Positions 38,904 to 46,701 of a DNA stretch of 64,000 nucleotides are shown here, piece after piece. Numbering within the stretch: position 1 is the stretch's first letter; every line of letters starts with the position of its first letter. The notes under the pieces were generated by a model. It was not told the origin of the DNA. It saw only the letters and a list, made by a program, of their open reading frames with translations, and ran no database searches. The DNA is from Rhodanobacter denitrificans. GTDB taxonomy: Bacteria > Pseudomonadota > Gammaproteobacteria > Xanthomonadales > Rhodanobacteraceae. The translations under genes and the position numbers were made by a program. The stretch lies in NCBI GenBank assembly GCA_003241385.1, contig QFPO01000005.1:372001-436000 (forward strand). The letters run 5' to 3'.

Positions 38904-40934
38904 TCAACCCGGCAGCTTGAAGTCCGCGACCGACCGGCGCAGATCCGCCGCGAGTTCGGCGAGATTGCCGATCGACTCGGCGGTCTGGCTGGCGCCGACC
39001 GAGGTCTGCGTGGTGATTTCCTGAATGACGTTCATCGTCGCCGAGATGTTGGTCGCGGCCAGCGACTGCTGGCGCGCGGCGGTGGAGATGTTCTGGATCA
39101 GTTCGGCCAGGTCGTTGGACACCTTCTCGATCTCGCCGAGTGCCAGGCCCGCGTCCTCGGCCATGCGTGCGCCGGAGACCACTTCGGCGGTGGTCTGCTC
39201 CATCGAGCTGACCGCCTCGTTGGTGTCGGACTGAATCGTCTGCACCAGCGTCTCGATGCGCTTGGTCGCGCCGGCCGAGCGTTCGGCCAGTCGCTGCACT
39301 TCGTCGGCGACCACCGCGAAGCCGCGACCGGCCTCACCGGCCGACGCGGCCTGGATCGCCGCGTTGAGCGCCAGAATATTGGTTTGCTCGGCGATGTCGT
39401 TGATCAGTTCCACGATCGAGCCGATTTCCTGCGAGGACTCGCCGAGGCGCTTGATCCGCTTGGAGGTCTCCTGGATCTGGTCGCGGATCGAGTCCATGCC
39501 GTCGATCGTCTGGCGCACCACGGTCACGCCCTTGGTCGCGATCGTCACCGACCGCTGCGCGACGTCCGCGCTCTCGGAGGAGTTGCGCGAGACCTCGTCG
39601 ATCGACACCGCGATCTCGTTGACCGCGGCCGAGGCCGAGGTGATCTGCTGCGCCTGGTGCTCGGCGGCTTCGGCCAGGTGCATCGCGGTCGCCTGCGTCT
39701 CCTGCGCGGCGGCGGCCACCTGCACGGCGGTCTCGTTGATCGTCGTCACCAGCGAGCGCAGCGCCTCGACCGCGAAGTTGACCGAGTCGGCGATCGCGCC
39801 GGTGATGTCCTCGGTGACGGTCGCCTTGACGGTCAGGTCGCCTTCGGCCAGCGAGCCCATTTCGTCGAGCAGGCGCAGAATCGCCTCCTGGTTGCGGTGG
39901 TTGAGCTCGGCGGTGACGTGGTAGCGCTTCTGCTGGTCGCGGATCAGGCTGAAACCGAGGATCAGCAGCATCAGCAGCGAGGCCGCGCCGGCGACCGCGC
40001 CGAAGATCGGGTTCGGCAGCAGGCGCGCGTTCGGCAGCCGCTCGATCGCCGTGGCGAGCTCGGCGGCGCGCATCAGCACGTTGCCGCTCTCGTTGGATGC
40101 GTCGATCGAGGCTGCCTTGACCTCGTCGATGCCGGGGCCGGCGTCGATGATGCGCTGCACCGGATTGCCGAGCATGCCCCACTGCTCGTTGACGTCGTCC
40201 AGGATCGTGCGCGCGTTGGCGTTGTCGAGTGGCCGGATCGACAGCTCCGGCGCGCCGTTGATCAGGCCCGACAGCACCGTGCCGTACAGCCGCGCGTCGC
40301 GCTGGAAGCCGCCGACCGCGGCCTCGCTCTGGCCGCCGGCGAGGATTTCCTGCAGGCGGCGCATCATGCGGTCGGCCAGCAGCATCTGGCGCGCCGAGAT
40401 GTAGACCTGGGAGGCCGGCGCGTTGCGGTCGGTCAGGATGTTGACGACCTCGTTCATGCGCGAATTGAGCACCGGCATGCGCGTGTTGAAATCCGACGCG
40501 GTCGCGGTCGCGTCGAGCACGAGCTCCTTGCGGCTCAGGATGCCGGCCGCCTTGGCCGACAGCACGCGCCAGCCGTCGGTGAGCTTGGTCAGCGCAGCGG
40601 CGGCGCCTTCCTCGCCCTGGTAGCCGGGCATGCCGACCTCGGGGTTGCCCTCATTGAGGTAGCGCACGCGCGCGTCGATCTCCTTGCGGCGCGCGTCGAG
40701 CTGGTTGAACGCGTCGAGGTTGCCGCCGGCCGCCTCGGAGGCGAACTTGGCCAGCTCCTGCGATTTCACCTGGATCTCGGTCGTGTAGGCCACCGCCTGG
40801 CGGTCCTGACCGTTCTTGATGTACATCCAGCCGAAATTGAAGATCACGAACGCCAGCAGCAGGCCGAGCAGGACGATCTGCCACCAGTTGCCGCCCCGCT
40901 CCTTCGCCGCCAGATTGCCGCTAGTAGTGCTCAT
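38904..40934 (-). CDS. pilJ: PilJ: methyl-accepting chemosensory receptor of type IV pili
   Basis: 676 residues. Two membrane segments: WWQIVLLGLLLAFVIFNFGW near residue 17 and GAVAGAASLLMLLILGFSLI near 310, enclosing a helical periplasmic sensing domain. A HAMP segment (RLLDEMGSLAEGDLTVKATV) is followed by the cytoplasmic helical bundle. The hairpin tip that docks kinase and CheW is intact (ELINDIAEQTNILALNAAIQ, then GRGFAVVADEVQRLAERS). In P. aeruginosa PilJ senses pilin state and surfaces. No pilK methyltransferase gene follows: only 109 bp separates pilJ from chpA. Confidence 0.94.
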   Translation of the reverse strand: MSTTSGNLAAKERGGNWWQIVLLGLLLAFVIFNFGWMYIKNGQDRQAVAYTTEIQVKSQELAKFASEAAGGNLDAFNQLDARRKEIDARVRYLNEGNPEVGMPGYQGEEGAAAALTKLTDGWRVLSAKAAGILSRKELVLDATATASDFNTRMPVLNSRMNEVVNILTDRNAPASQVYISARQMLLADRMMRRLQEILAGGQSEAAVGGFQRDARLYGTVLSGLINGAPELSIRPLDNANARTILDDVNEQWGMLGNPVQRIIDAGPGIDEVKAASIDASNESGNVLMRAAELATAIERLPNARLLPNPIFGAVAGAASLLMLLILGFSLIRDQQKRYHVTAELNHRNQEAILRLLDEMGSLAEGDLTVKATVTEDITGAIADSVNFAVEALRSLVTTINETAVQVAAAAQETQATAMHLAEAAEHQAQQITSASAAVNEIAVSIDEVSRNSSESADVAQRSVTIATKGVTVVRQTIDGMDSIRDQIQETSKRIKRLGESSQEIGSIVELINDIAEQTNILALNAAIQAASAGEAGRGFAVVADEVQRLAERSAGATKRIETLVQTIQSDTNEAVSSMEQTTAEVVSGARMAEDAGLALGEIEKVSNDLAELIQNISTAARQQSLAATNISATMNVIQEITTQTSVGASQTAESIGNLAELAADLRRSVADFKLPG

Positions 40935-41126
40935 CGGTTCTCTACCTCAACGTGAAACTCGATACGGCCAGATCAGCGTCATCAGGACATCCGTACGCCC
41001 CCTTGCCATGCCTGGCACGTCCTCCTTCCTCGCGGCCGGCGCCGCCGTCGGCGGCGCAGCCCGTTTCGCGTGTCGCCGCGCGCCTGCGCGCCGCGGCCTG
41101 TCCGGATGGCGGCGAGGCGCGCTGCT

Positions 41127-41678
41127 TCACGCCGCCGCTTGCTGGAATTCGGGCGCGCGCACCAGGGCCGCCATGCTGAACATGCCCCAGAGCACCTCGC
41201 CGAGCGGCACGCGCTCGCGCACGTAGCGCTCGTAGCGCGCGTCGTCCTCGGCCACCGCCTGCTCGCGCAGTTCGTCGGCGAAGCTGCGCTGGCCGAGCAC
41301 CTCGTCGACGAGCAGGCCGACGCGGCCGGCCTGCTGGCGCACGATCAGCACGCGGCTGTTCTCGGTCAGTTGGGTCGGCGTGCCCTCGACGAAATCCTTC
41401 AGGTCGATCACCGGCACCAGGCTGCCGCGCACGTTGGCGACGCCGAGCAGCCACGAGCGCGTACCCGGTACGATCGCGGTCGGCGGCAGCGTCAGGATCT
41501 CGTTGACCTCGCCGATCGTGCTGGCCAGGTAGCGCTGGCCGACGCGGAAGCCGATGCCGCGCCACAGGCCCGGCGCTTCGGCCTGCTCGGGCGCGCCGGC
41601 GGCGTGCGCCAGACTGCGGCGCTCGTAGTCGGCCAGGGCTTCGAACGGACTCAGGAAGGCAGGGGCGGAGGTCGACAT
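41127..41678 (-). CDS. pilI: PilI: CheW-type coupling protein
   Basis: 183 residues. A single CheW domain (GIGFRVGQRYLASTIGEVNE, GTRSWLLGVANVRGSLVPVI, VLIVRQQAGRVGLLVDEVL) that links PilJ to the kinase ChpA. Directly follows pilH (11 bp). It is 192 bp from pilJ, with nothing recognisable in that gap. Confidence 0.92.
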   Translation of the reverse strand: MSTSAPAFLSPFEALADYERRSLAHAAGAPEQAEAPGLWRGIGFRVGQRYLASTIGEVNEILTLPPTAIVPGTRSWLLGVANVRGSLVPVIDLKDFVEGTPTQLTENSRVLIVRQQAGRVGLLVDEVLGQRSFADELREQAVAEDDARYERYVRERVPLGEVLWGMFSMAALVRAPEFQQAAA

Positions 41679-41689
41679 CGTGGGGTCCT

Positions 41690-42055
41690 CTAGGCCGACA
41701 GCAGGCCGTCGATCTGGCCGAGCAGTTCTTTTTCGGCGACCGGTTTGGTCATGAACGCCTTGGCCCCCTGGCGCAGCGCCCAGATGCGGTCGGTCTCCAT
41801 CGACTTGGTCGTCACCATGACGACCGGGATCGCGGAGGTGGCCGCGTCACGGCTGAGCTGGCGCGTGGCCTGGAAGCCGTTCATGCCCGGCATGATGATG
41901 TCCATGATCACCAGGTCGGGCCTCGCCCGGCGCACCTGGTCGATGCCTTCCTCGGCGCTCGGCGCACTGCTGACGCGGTGCCCGGCCTTCTCGAGGAAGC
42001 CGGTGAGCACGCGGACTTCCGTCGGCGAGTCGTCGATGATGAATATGTGTGCCAT
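41690..42055 (-). CDS. pilH: PilH: single-domain response regulator
   Basis: 121-residue receiver domain with no output domain. Acidic pair and phospho-Asp are present (IFIIDDSPTEVRVL; LVIMDIIMPGMNGFQ, Asp near residue 52), with Thr (VMVTTKS) and Lys (FMTKPVAEKELL) at the switch positions. In P. aeruginosa PilH opposes PilG and drives PilT-dependent retraction. Follows pilG by 34 bp. Confidence 0.93.
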   Translation of the reverse strand: MAHIFIIDDSPTEVRVLTGFLEKAGHRVSSAPSAEEGIDQVRRARPDLVIMDIIMPGMNGFQATRQLSRDAATSAIPVVMVTTKSMETDRIWALRQGAKAFMTKPVAEKELLGQIDGLLSA

Positions 42056-42089
42056 CGCGTGCCCCCATCGCGTCGAATGGCCGGTCCAC

Positions 42090-42488
42090 TCATTTGAGGT
42101 CGACGTGCCGGCGGATCGCGCCGAGCAGTTCCTCACGCGTGAACGGTTTGGTCAGGTATTGCTCGGATCCCACGATGCGGCCGCGCGCCTTGTCGAACAG
42201 GCCGTCCTTCGACGAGAGCATGATGACCGGCGTGGACTTGAACAGCTGGTTGTTCTTGATCAGCGCGCAGGTCTGATAGCCGTCCAGGCGCGGCATCATG
42301 ATGTCGACGAAGATGATGTGCGGCTGCTGGTCGGAAATCTTGGCCAGCGCCTCGAAACCGTCGGTGGCCGTGATGACGTCGCAGCCTTCCTTGCGCAGCA
42401 GGGTCTCGGCGGTGCGGCGGATGGTCTTGGAGTCGTCGATGACCATGACCTTCAAGCCGCCCAGGTTGTCAGTTCTTGCCTCGTCCAC
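42090..42488 (-). CDS. pilG: PilG: single-domain response regulator
   Basis: 132-residue receiver domain, first gene of the Pil-Chp operon. VMVIDDSKTIRRTAETLLRK, phospho-Asp in IIFVDIMMPRLDGYQTCALI and Lys in YLTKPFTREELLGAI closely match PilG of P. aeruginosa, which promotes pilus extension through PilB and adenylate cyclase. GTG 42488 is preferred as start because GGGGA lies 8 bases upstream; the frame can be extended to TTG 42503, which has no spaced ribosome site. Confidence 0.93.
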   Translation of the reverse strand: MDEARTDNLGGLKVMVIDDSKTIRRTAETLLRKEGCDVITATDGFEALAKISDQQPHIIFVDIMMPRLDGYQTCALIKNNQLFKSTPVIMLSSKDGLFDKARGRIVGSEQYLTKPFTREELLGAIRRHVDLK

Positions 42489-42523
42489 CTGCGGATTCCC
42501 CAACCACCAAGCCGAGTCGAGCT

Positions 42524-42552
42524 TCTTAACCGTCGCTTAGCGAGACTGTCAA
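42524..42552 (-). promoter_or_regulatory. Candidate promoter of the Pil-Chp operon
   Basis: Minus-strand consensus -35 TTGACA (42547-42552) followed after 17 bases by TTAAGA (42524-42529) as a weak -10. It is about 36 bases upstream of the pilG start codon. Confidence 0.5.
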
Positions 42553-42582
42553 GTTTCTTTTGTAAGCGCAAGAAAGAACGAC

Positions 42583-42606
42583 AAAAAGCCAGGCTCGAGA
42601 CCTGGC
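42583..42606 (-). terminator. Minus-strand intrinsic terminator upstream of the pilG promoter
   Basis: Reading the minus strand, a 6-bp stem GCCAGG/CCTGGC with a 7-base loop is followed at once by TTTTT. It lies just upstream of the pilG -35 box, where it could stop antisense transcripts coming from gshB or act as an attenuator if a further upstream promoter exists. Confidence 0.6.
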
Positions 42607-42712
42607 CGGCCGGCGTCCCCTCGCGATCGTGCCTGTAGTATATGACGCAGGTGACGGCCGGAAACGGTGTCCCCATCCCATTTTCCGGCCGACGGCCCGA
42701 CGCGGAGTGCCC

Positions 42713-43660
42713 ATGCCCTCGACCCTTGCCGTCCTGATGGATCCGATCGAGAAGATCCGGGTCAAGAAGGACTCCACGTTCGCGATGCTGCTCGAAGCGC
42801 AGCGGCGCGGCTGGACCCTGCTCTACATGACCCAGGGCGACCTCGCGCTGCACGGCGCCGAGCCGTACGCGCGCCTGGCGCCGCTCTCGGTCCAGGACGA
42901 TCCGGACGACTGGTTCCGGCTCGGCGACGCGGTCTGGCGCGACCTGCGCACGATCGACCTGATCCTCGCGCGCAAGGACCCGCCGGTCGACGCGCAGTTC
43001 GTCTACGACACGATGGTGCTCGAAACCGCGCAGCGCGGCGGCGCGCGCGTCGTCAACGATCCGCGCAGCCTGCGCGATGCCAACGAGAAGCTGTTCACGC
43101 TGCAGTTTCCGCAATGCATCGTGCCGACCCTGGTCGCGCGCGACGCGGCCGAGCTCAAACGTTTCACGGCCGAGCACGGCCAGGTCGTGCTGAAGCCGCT
43201 CGACGGCATGGGCGGCCGCGGCATCTTCCGCTCGCACCGCGGCGATCCCAATCTCAACGTCCTGCTCGAGACGCTGACCGACAACGGGCGTCAGCTCGCG
43301 GTCGCGCAGCAGTTCATCCCGCAGATCGACGCCGGCGACAAGCGCATCCTGCTGATCGACGGCGAGCCGGTGCCGTACGCGCTGGCGCGCATCCCGCAGG
43401 GCGACGAGTTCCGCGGCAATCTGGCCGCCGGCGGCAAGGGTGTGGGCGTGCCGCTGTCCGAGCGCGACCGCTGGATCGCCGCCGAGGTCGCGCCGGAGCT
43501 GCGCCGGCGCGGCCTGGTCTTCGTCGGGCTCGACGTGATCGGCGACTACCTGACCGAGATCAACATCACCTCGCCGACCTGCATCCGCGAGCTCGACGCG
43601 CAGTTCGGGCTCAACATCGCCGGCCAGCTGTTCGACCGGCTCGAGGCCGGCCAGCCCTGA
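42713..43660 (+). CDS. gshB: Glutathione synthetase
   Basis: 315 residues. Joins gamma-glutamylcysteine and glycine with ATP in the second step of glutathione synthesis. ATP-grasp family: LAVLMDPIEKIRVKKDSTFA at the N terminus, MTQGDLALH, LARKDPPVDAQFVYDTMVLE, VLKPLDGMGGRGIFR, QFIPQIDAGDKRILLIDGEP, GGKGVGVPLSERDRWIA and EINITSPTCIRELD are all family landmarks. ATG 42713 with GGAG upstream. Divergent from pilG and translationally coupled to tonB, whose start overlaps its stop by 1 base. Confidence 0.97.
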   Translation: MPSTLAVLMDPIEKIRVKKDSTFAMLLEAQRRGWTLLYMTQGDLALHGAEPYARLAPLSVQDDPDDWFRLGDAVWRDLRTIDLILARKDPPVDAQFVYDTMVLETAQRGGARVVNDPRSLRDANEKLFTLQFPQCIVPTLVARDAAELKRFTAEHGQVVLKPLDGMGGRGIFRSHRGDPNLNVLLETLTDNGRQLAVAQQFIPQIDAGDKRILLIDGEPVPYALARIPQGDEFRGNLAAGGKGVGVPLSERDRWIAAEVAPELRRRGLVFVGLDVIGDYLTEINITSPTCIRELDAQFGLNIAGQLFDRLEAGQP

Positions 43661-44514
43661 TGGCGTCGCCCGGCATCGCCGACCGGCTCGGCGTGACGCT
43701 GCTGTTCTCGGTGGTCGCGCACGCCGTGATCGCGCTCGGCCTGACGTTCGAGTACGAGAAGGCCGCGCCGCACCTGCCCTCGCTGGACGTGATCCTGGTG
43801 CAGTCGGCCAGCGGCGAGAAGCCCGACAAGGCCGACTTCCTGGCCCAGGCCGCCAACAGCGGCGGCGGCGACGCCGACCAGCCGCTGCGGCCGAGCGAGC
43901 GGCTGTCGAGCCCGGTGCCGAAGGCGACCGACGGCATCGCGCCGTTGCCGACCGAGGACGGCGCGCCGCGGCCGAGCACGGCGCGCCAGGCCGAGATGCT
44001 GACGCGCGAGCGCTCCGACTTCGCCGTGCGCACCGACCGCGAGGCACCCCGGACCGAACCCGTGCCGCAGCTGGCCGAGCGCGAGGCGCTGCAGCGCCGG
44101 CTGGAGATGGCGCGGCTGGCCGAGGAGCTTCAGCGCGAATCGCAGCGCTACGCCAAGCGGCCCAAGCGCAAGTACATCTCGGCCAATACGCGCGAGCACG
44201 CGTTCGCGGCCTACATGCGTGCCTGGGTCGCCCGCGTCGAGCGCGTCGGCAACCTCAACTACCCCGACGACGCGCGCCGCAACCAGCTCAAGGGTGAGGT
44301 CATCATGACGGTCGGCCTCAACCGCGACGGCAGCGTGCGCAGCGTCGACGTGATCAAGTCCAGCGGCCACAAGGCGCTCGACGCCGCCGCCGAGCGCAGC
44401 ATCCACCTGTCGGCGCCGTTCCCGGCCGTGCCCGACACCGACGAGAAGGTCGACGAGCTCTACATCACGCGGACCTGGCAGTTCCTGCCCGGCGACGTGC
44501 TGCGCACGCAGTGA
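43660..44514 (+). CDS. tonB: TonB energy transducer
   Basis: 284 residues. One N-terminal membrane segment (LGVTLLFSVVAHAVIALGLT), a periplasmic spacer rich in charged helices (EREALQRRLEMARLAEELQR) rather than only proline, and a C-terminal TonB domain (WVARVERVGNLNYPDDARRN, then LKGEVIMTVGLNRDGSVRSV, WQFLPG). Transduces proton-motive force to outer-membrane receptors. A gshB-tonB pair next to pilG matches the arrangement I know from Xanthomonas relatives. No exbB/exbD in the window. Confidence 0.9.
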   Translation: MASPGIADRLGVTLLFSVVAHAVIALGLTFEYEKAAPHLPSLDVILVQSASGEKPDKADFLAQAANSGGGDADQPLRPSERLSSPVPKATDGIAPLPTEDGAPRPSTARQAEMLTRERSDFAVRTDREAPRTEPVPQLAEREALQRRLEMARLAEELQRESQRYAKRPKRKYISANTREHAFAAYMRAWVARVERVGNLNYPDDARRNQLKGEVIMTVGLNRDGSVRSVDVIKSSGHKALDAAAERSIHLSAPFPAVPDTDEKVDELYITRTWQFLPGDVLRTQ

Positions 44515-44576
44515 GCGGGCCGCGCTCGCTGTCCGTCCGGTGAACGGCCGGCGCGCGCAGGGCAGGCGCGGCGCCG

Positions 44577-44582
44577 TACAAT
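44577..44582 (+). promoter_or_regulatory. Candidate -10 box TACAAT of yqgE, possibly leaderless
   Basis: TACAAT ends 7 bases before ATG 44590. The ATG at 44581 overlaps the hexamer itself and is unlikely to be used. Transcription would start within a base or two of ATG 44590. Confidence 0.45.
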
Positions 44583-44589
44583 GCGGCCC

Positions 44590-45156
44590 ATGCAAGCCTC
44601 CAGCGGACTGGCCAACCAATTGCTGATCGCGATGCCCGGGCTGCGCGACGCCAACTTCGCGCGCAGCGTCACGTTCGTGTGCCAGCACGGCGAGGACGGC
44701 GCGATGGGCCTGCAGATCAACCGCCTGTCCGAGTACCGCCTCGGCGACCTGCTCGACCAGATGTCGATGCGCTCGGAACTGACCGACGTCAACGACGCGC
44801 CGGTGCTGATCGGCGGGCCGGTGCAGCCCGAGCGCGGGTTCGTCCTGCACTCGCCGCACGGCGACTGGGAATCCTCGTTCCGCATCTCCGAGCGGATCAG
44901 CGTGACGACCTCGCGCGACATCCTGGCCGCGATCGCCGAGGGCAACGGCCCGCGCCAGTCGCTGGTGACGCTCGGCTACTCGGGCTGGGGCGCCGGCCAG
45001 ATCGAGCAGGAGCTGCGCGAGAACGCCTGGCTGACCGCGCCGGTCAGCGAGCAGATCCTGTTCGAGACGCCGCTCGACCGGCGCTGGCAGGCCGCCGCGG
45101 CGATCCTCGGCGTCAGCGACCTGGTGCAGTTGGCCGGCTATGTCGGCAACGCCTGA
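44590..45156 (+). CDS. yqgE: YqgE/AlgH (DUF179) family protein
   Basis: 188 residues, cytoplasmic. N-terminal LLIAMPGLRDANFARSVTFV, then HGEDGAMGLQINRL, VLIGGPVQPERGFVLHS and SLVTLGYSGWGAGQIEQELR are the family signatures. Despite the AlgH name, the function is not established. The start at 44590 gives an N terminus of the length usual in the family. The 3' end overlaps ruvX by 17 bp. Confidence 0.92.
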   Translation: MQASSGLANQLLIAMPGLRDANFARSVTFVCQHGEDGAMGLQINRLSEYRLGDLLDQMSMRSELTDVNDAPVLIGGPVQPERGFVLHSPHGDWESSFRISERISVTTSRDILAAIAEGNGPRQSLVTLGYSGWGAGQIEQELRENAWLTAPVSEQILFETPLDRRWQAAAAILGVSDLVQLAGYVGNA

Positions 45157-45604
45157 CGCGATCCTCACCGTGCTCGGCTTCGACTACGGCAGCCGCCTGA
45201 TCGGCGTGGCGGTCGGCAACCGCCTGGCCGGCAGCGCGCGCGCGCTGACGACGATCGGCAACGGCGCCGCGCCGGAGTGGGCGCGCCTGGACGAGCTGGT
45301 CCGCGAGTGGAAGCCCGACGCGTTCGTGGTCGGTCTGCCGCTGACACTCGACGGTGGCGAGCAGGCCGCCACGCGCGGTGCGCGCGCGTTCGCCGCCGCA
45401 CTCGGCCGCCGCTACGGCCGTGCGGTCTACGCGACCGACGAGCGCTACACCTCCCGCGAGGCCAGCCGCCGCTTCGCCGATCGCCGCGCCCAGGGCGCCG
45501 CACGGCGCAAGGACGCCGCCGCGATCGACGCGCTGGCCGCCGAGGTCATCCTCGAAGCCTGGATGGCCGCACCCGACGATTCCGTTGCCATGACGTCCCC
45601 ATGA
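45140..45604 (+). CDS. ruvX: RuvX/YqgF, Holliday-junction resolvase-like RNase
   Basis: 154 residues, RNase H fold. LGFDYGSRLIGVAVGN carries the first catalytic Asp (residue 15), VVGLPLTLDGGEQAAT the central loop, YATDERYTSREASRR the Glu, and KDAAAIDALAAEVILEAWM the terminal Asp. In E. coli YqgF processes the 5' end of 16S rRNA precursor and is essential. It starts inside yqgE and its stop overlaps the pyrB ATG (ATGA), a tightly coupled trio. Confidence 0.94.
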   Translation: MSATPDAILTVLGFDYGSRLIGVAVGNRLAGSARALTTIGNGAAPEWARLDELVREWKPDAFVVGLPLTLDGGEQAATRGARAFAAALGRRYGRAVYATDERYTSREASRRFADRRAQGAARRKDAAAIDALAAEVILEAWMAAPDDSVAMTSP

Positions 45605-46548
45605 CCGTACAACTCGACGCCGCAGGACGCCTGCGCCATCTGATCTCGCTGCACGGCCTCGGCGCCGCGCGCATCACCGCCCTGCTCGATCGCGCGGCCG
45701 ACCTGCGCGACGCACAGCGCCGCGGCGGCGCCGCCGCGCTGCCGCCGCTGCTGGCCGGCCGCACCGTCACCAATCTGTTCTTCGAGCCGTCCACGCGCAC
45801 GCGCACCAGCTTCGAGCTGGCCGCGCGCCGGCTCGGCGCCCTCGTCGTCAATTTCGACATCGCCGCGTCCTCGACCAGCAAGGGCGAGACGCTCGAGGAC
45901 ACGCTGGCGACACTCGAGGCGATGGACTGCGACGCGTTCGTCGTACGCCACAAGGAGAACGGCACGCCCGAGCGGCTGGCCCGGCACGCGCGCGCGGCGG
46001 CCGTCGTCAACGCCGGCGACGGCAACCACGCGCATCCGACGCAGGGCCTGCTCGACGCCCTGTCGATCCGCGACCGGCTCGGTTCGGTCGAAGGTCGCCG
46101 CGTCGTGATCTGTGGCGACGTGCGCCACTCGCGCGTGGCGCGCTCGGACGCCGACGTGTTCGCCGCGCTCGGTGCGCGCGAGATCCGGCTGTGCGGTCCG
46201 CAGGCGCTGCTGCCGGATCCGGATGCGTTCCCGGGCTGCACGCGCTTCGATGATTTCGACGCTGCGCTGGACGGCGCCGAGGTGATCGTGATGCTGCGCC
46301 TGCAGAAGGAGCGCATGGCGAGCGCGATGATCGCCGACGAGCGCGAGTACCACGCGCGCTACGGCCTGGACACGGCGCGGCTCGCGCGTGCGGCCACCGG
46401 TGCGGTCGTGCTGCATCCGGGACCGATGAACCGCGGCATCGAGATCGCCGACGCGGTCGCCGACGGCGCGCAGTCGCTGGTGCTCGAGCAGGTCGCCAAC
46501 GGCGTGTTCGTGCGCATGGCGGTGCTGGCCGCGTTGCTGGAGCGTTGA
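45601..46548 (+). CDS. pyrB: Aspartate carbamoyltransferase catalytic subunit
   Basis: 315 residues. First committed step of pyrimidine synthesis. Carbamoyl phosphate loop FFEPSTRTRTSFELAARRLG (residues about 60-79), SSTSKGETLEDTLATLEAM with the mobile Lys, HAHPTQGLLDALSI and HPGPMNRGIEI are diagnostic. Start at 45601 overlaps ruvX by 4 bases. No regulatory subunit gene (pyrI) is adjacent. Confidence 0.97.
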   Translation: MTVQLDAAGRLRHLISLHGLGAARITALLDRAADLRDAQRRGGAAALPPLLAGRTVTNLFFEPSTRTRTSFELAARRLGALVVNFDIAASSTSKGETLEDTLATLEAMDCDAFVVRHKENGTPERLARHARAAAVVNAGDGNHAHPTQGLLDALSIRDRLGSVEGRRVVICGDVRHSRVARSDADVFAALGAREIRLCGPQALLPDPDAFPGCTRFDDFDAALDGAEVIVMLRLQKERMASAMIADEREYHARYGLDTARLARAATGAVVLHPGPMNRGIEIADAVADGAQSLVLEQVANGVFVRMAVLAALLER

Positions 46549-46701
46549 GGCCGCGCTGCGACGACAAGGTTTCATCCGCACGCCGACGGCCCGGCCGCCG
46601 GCGGGTGGAGCGGCCCGGATTCGATGCCGCGGCCGGTTGCCGATCGGGAACGGGCCCGCGTACGGGCCGCTTGCCATCTTTTTCATCATCAGGGAGACAT
46701 C

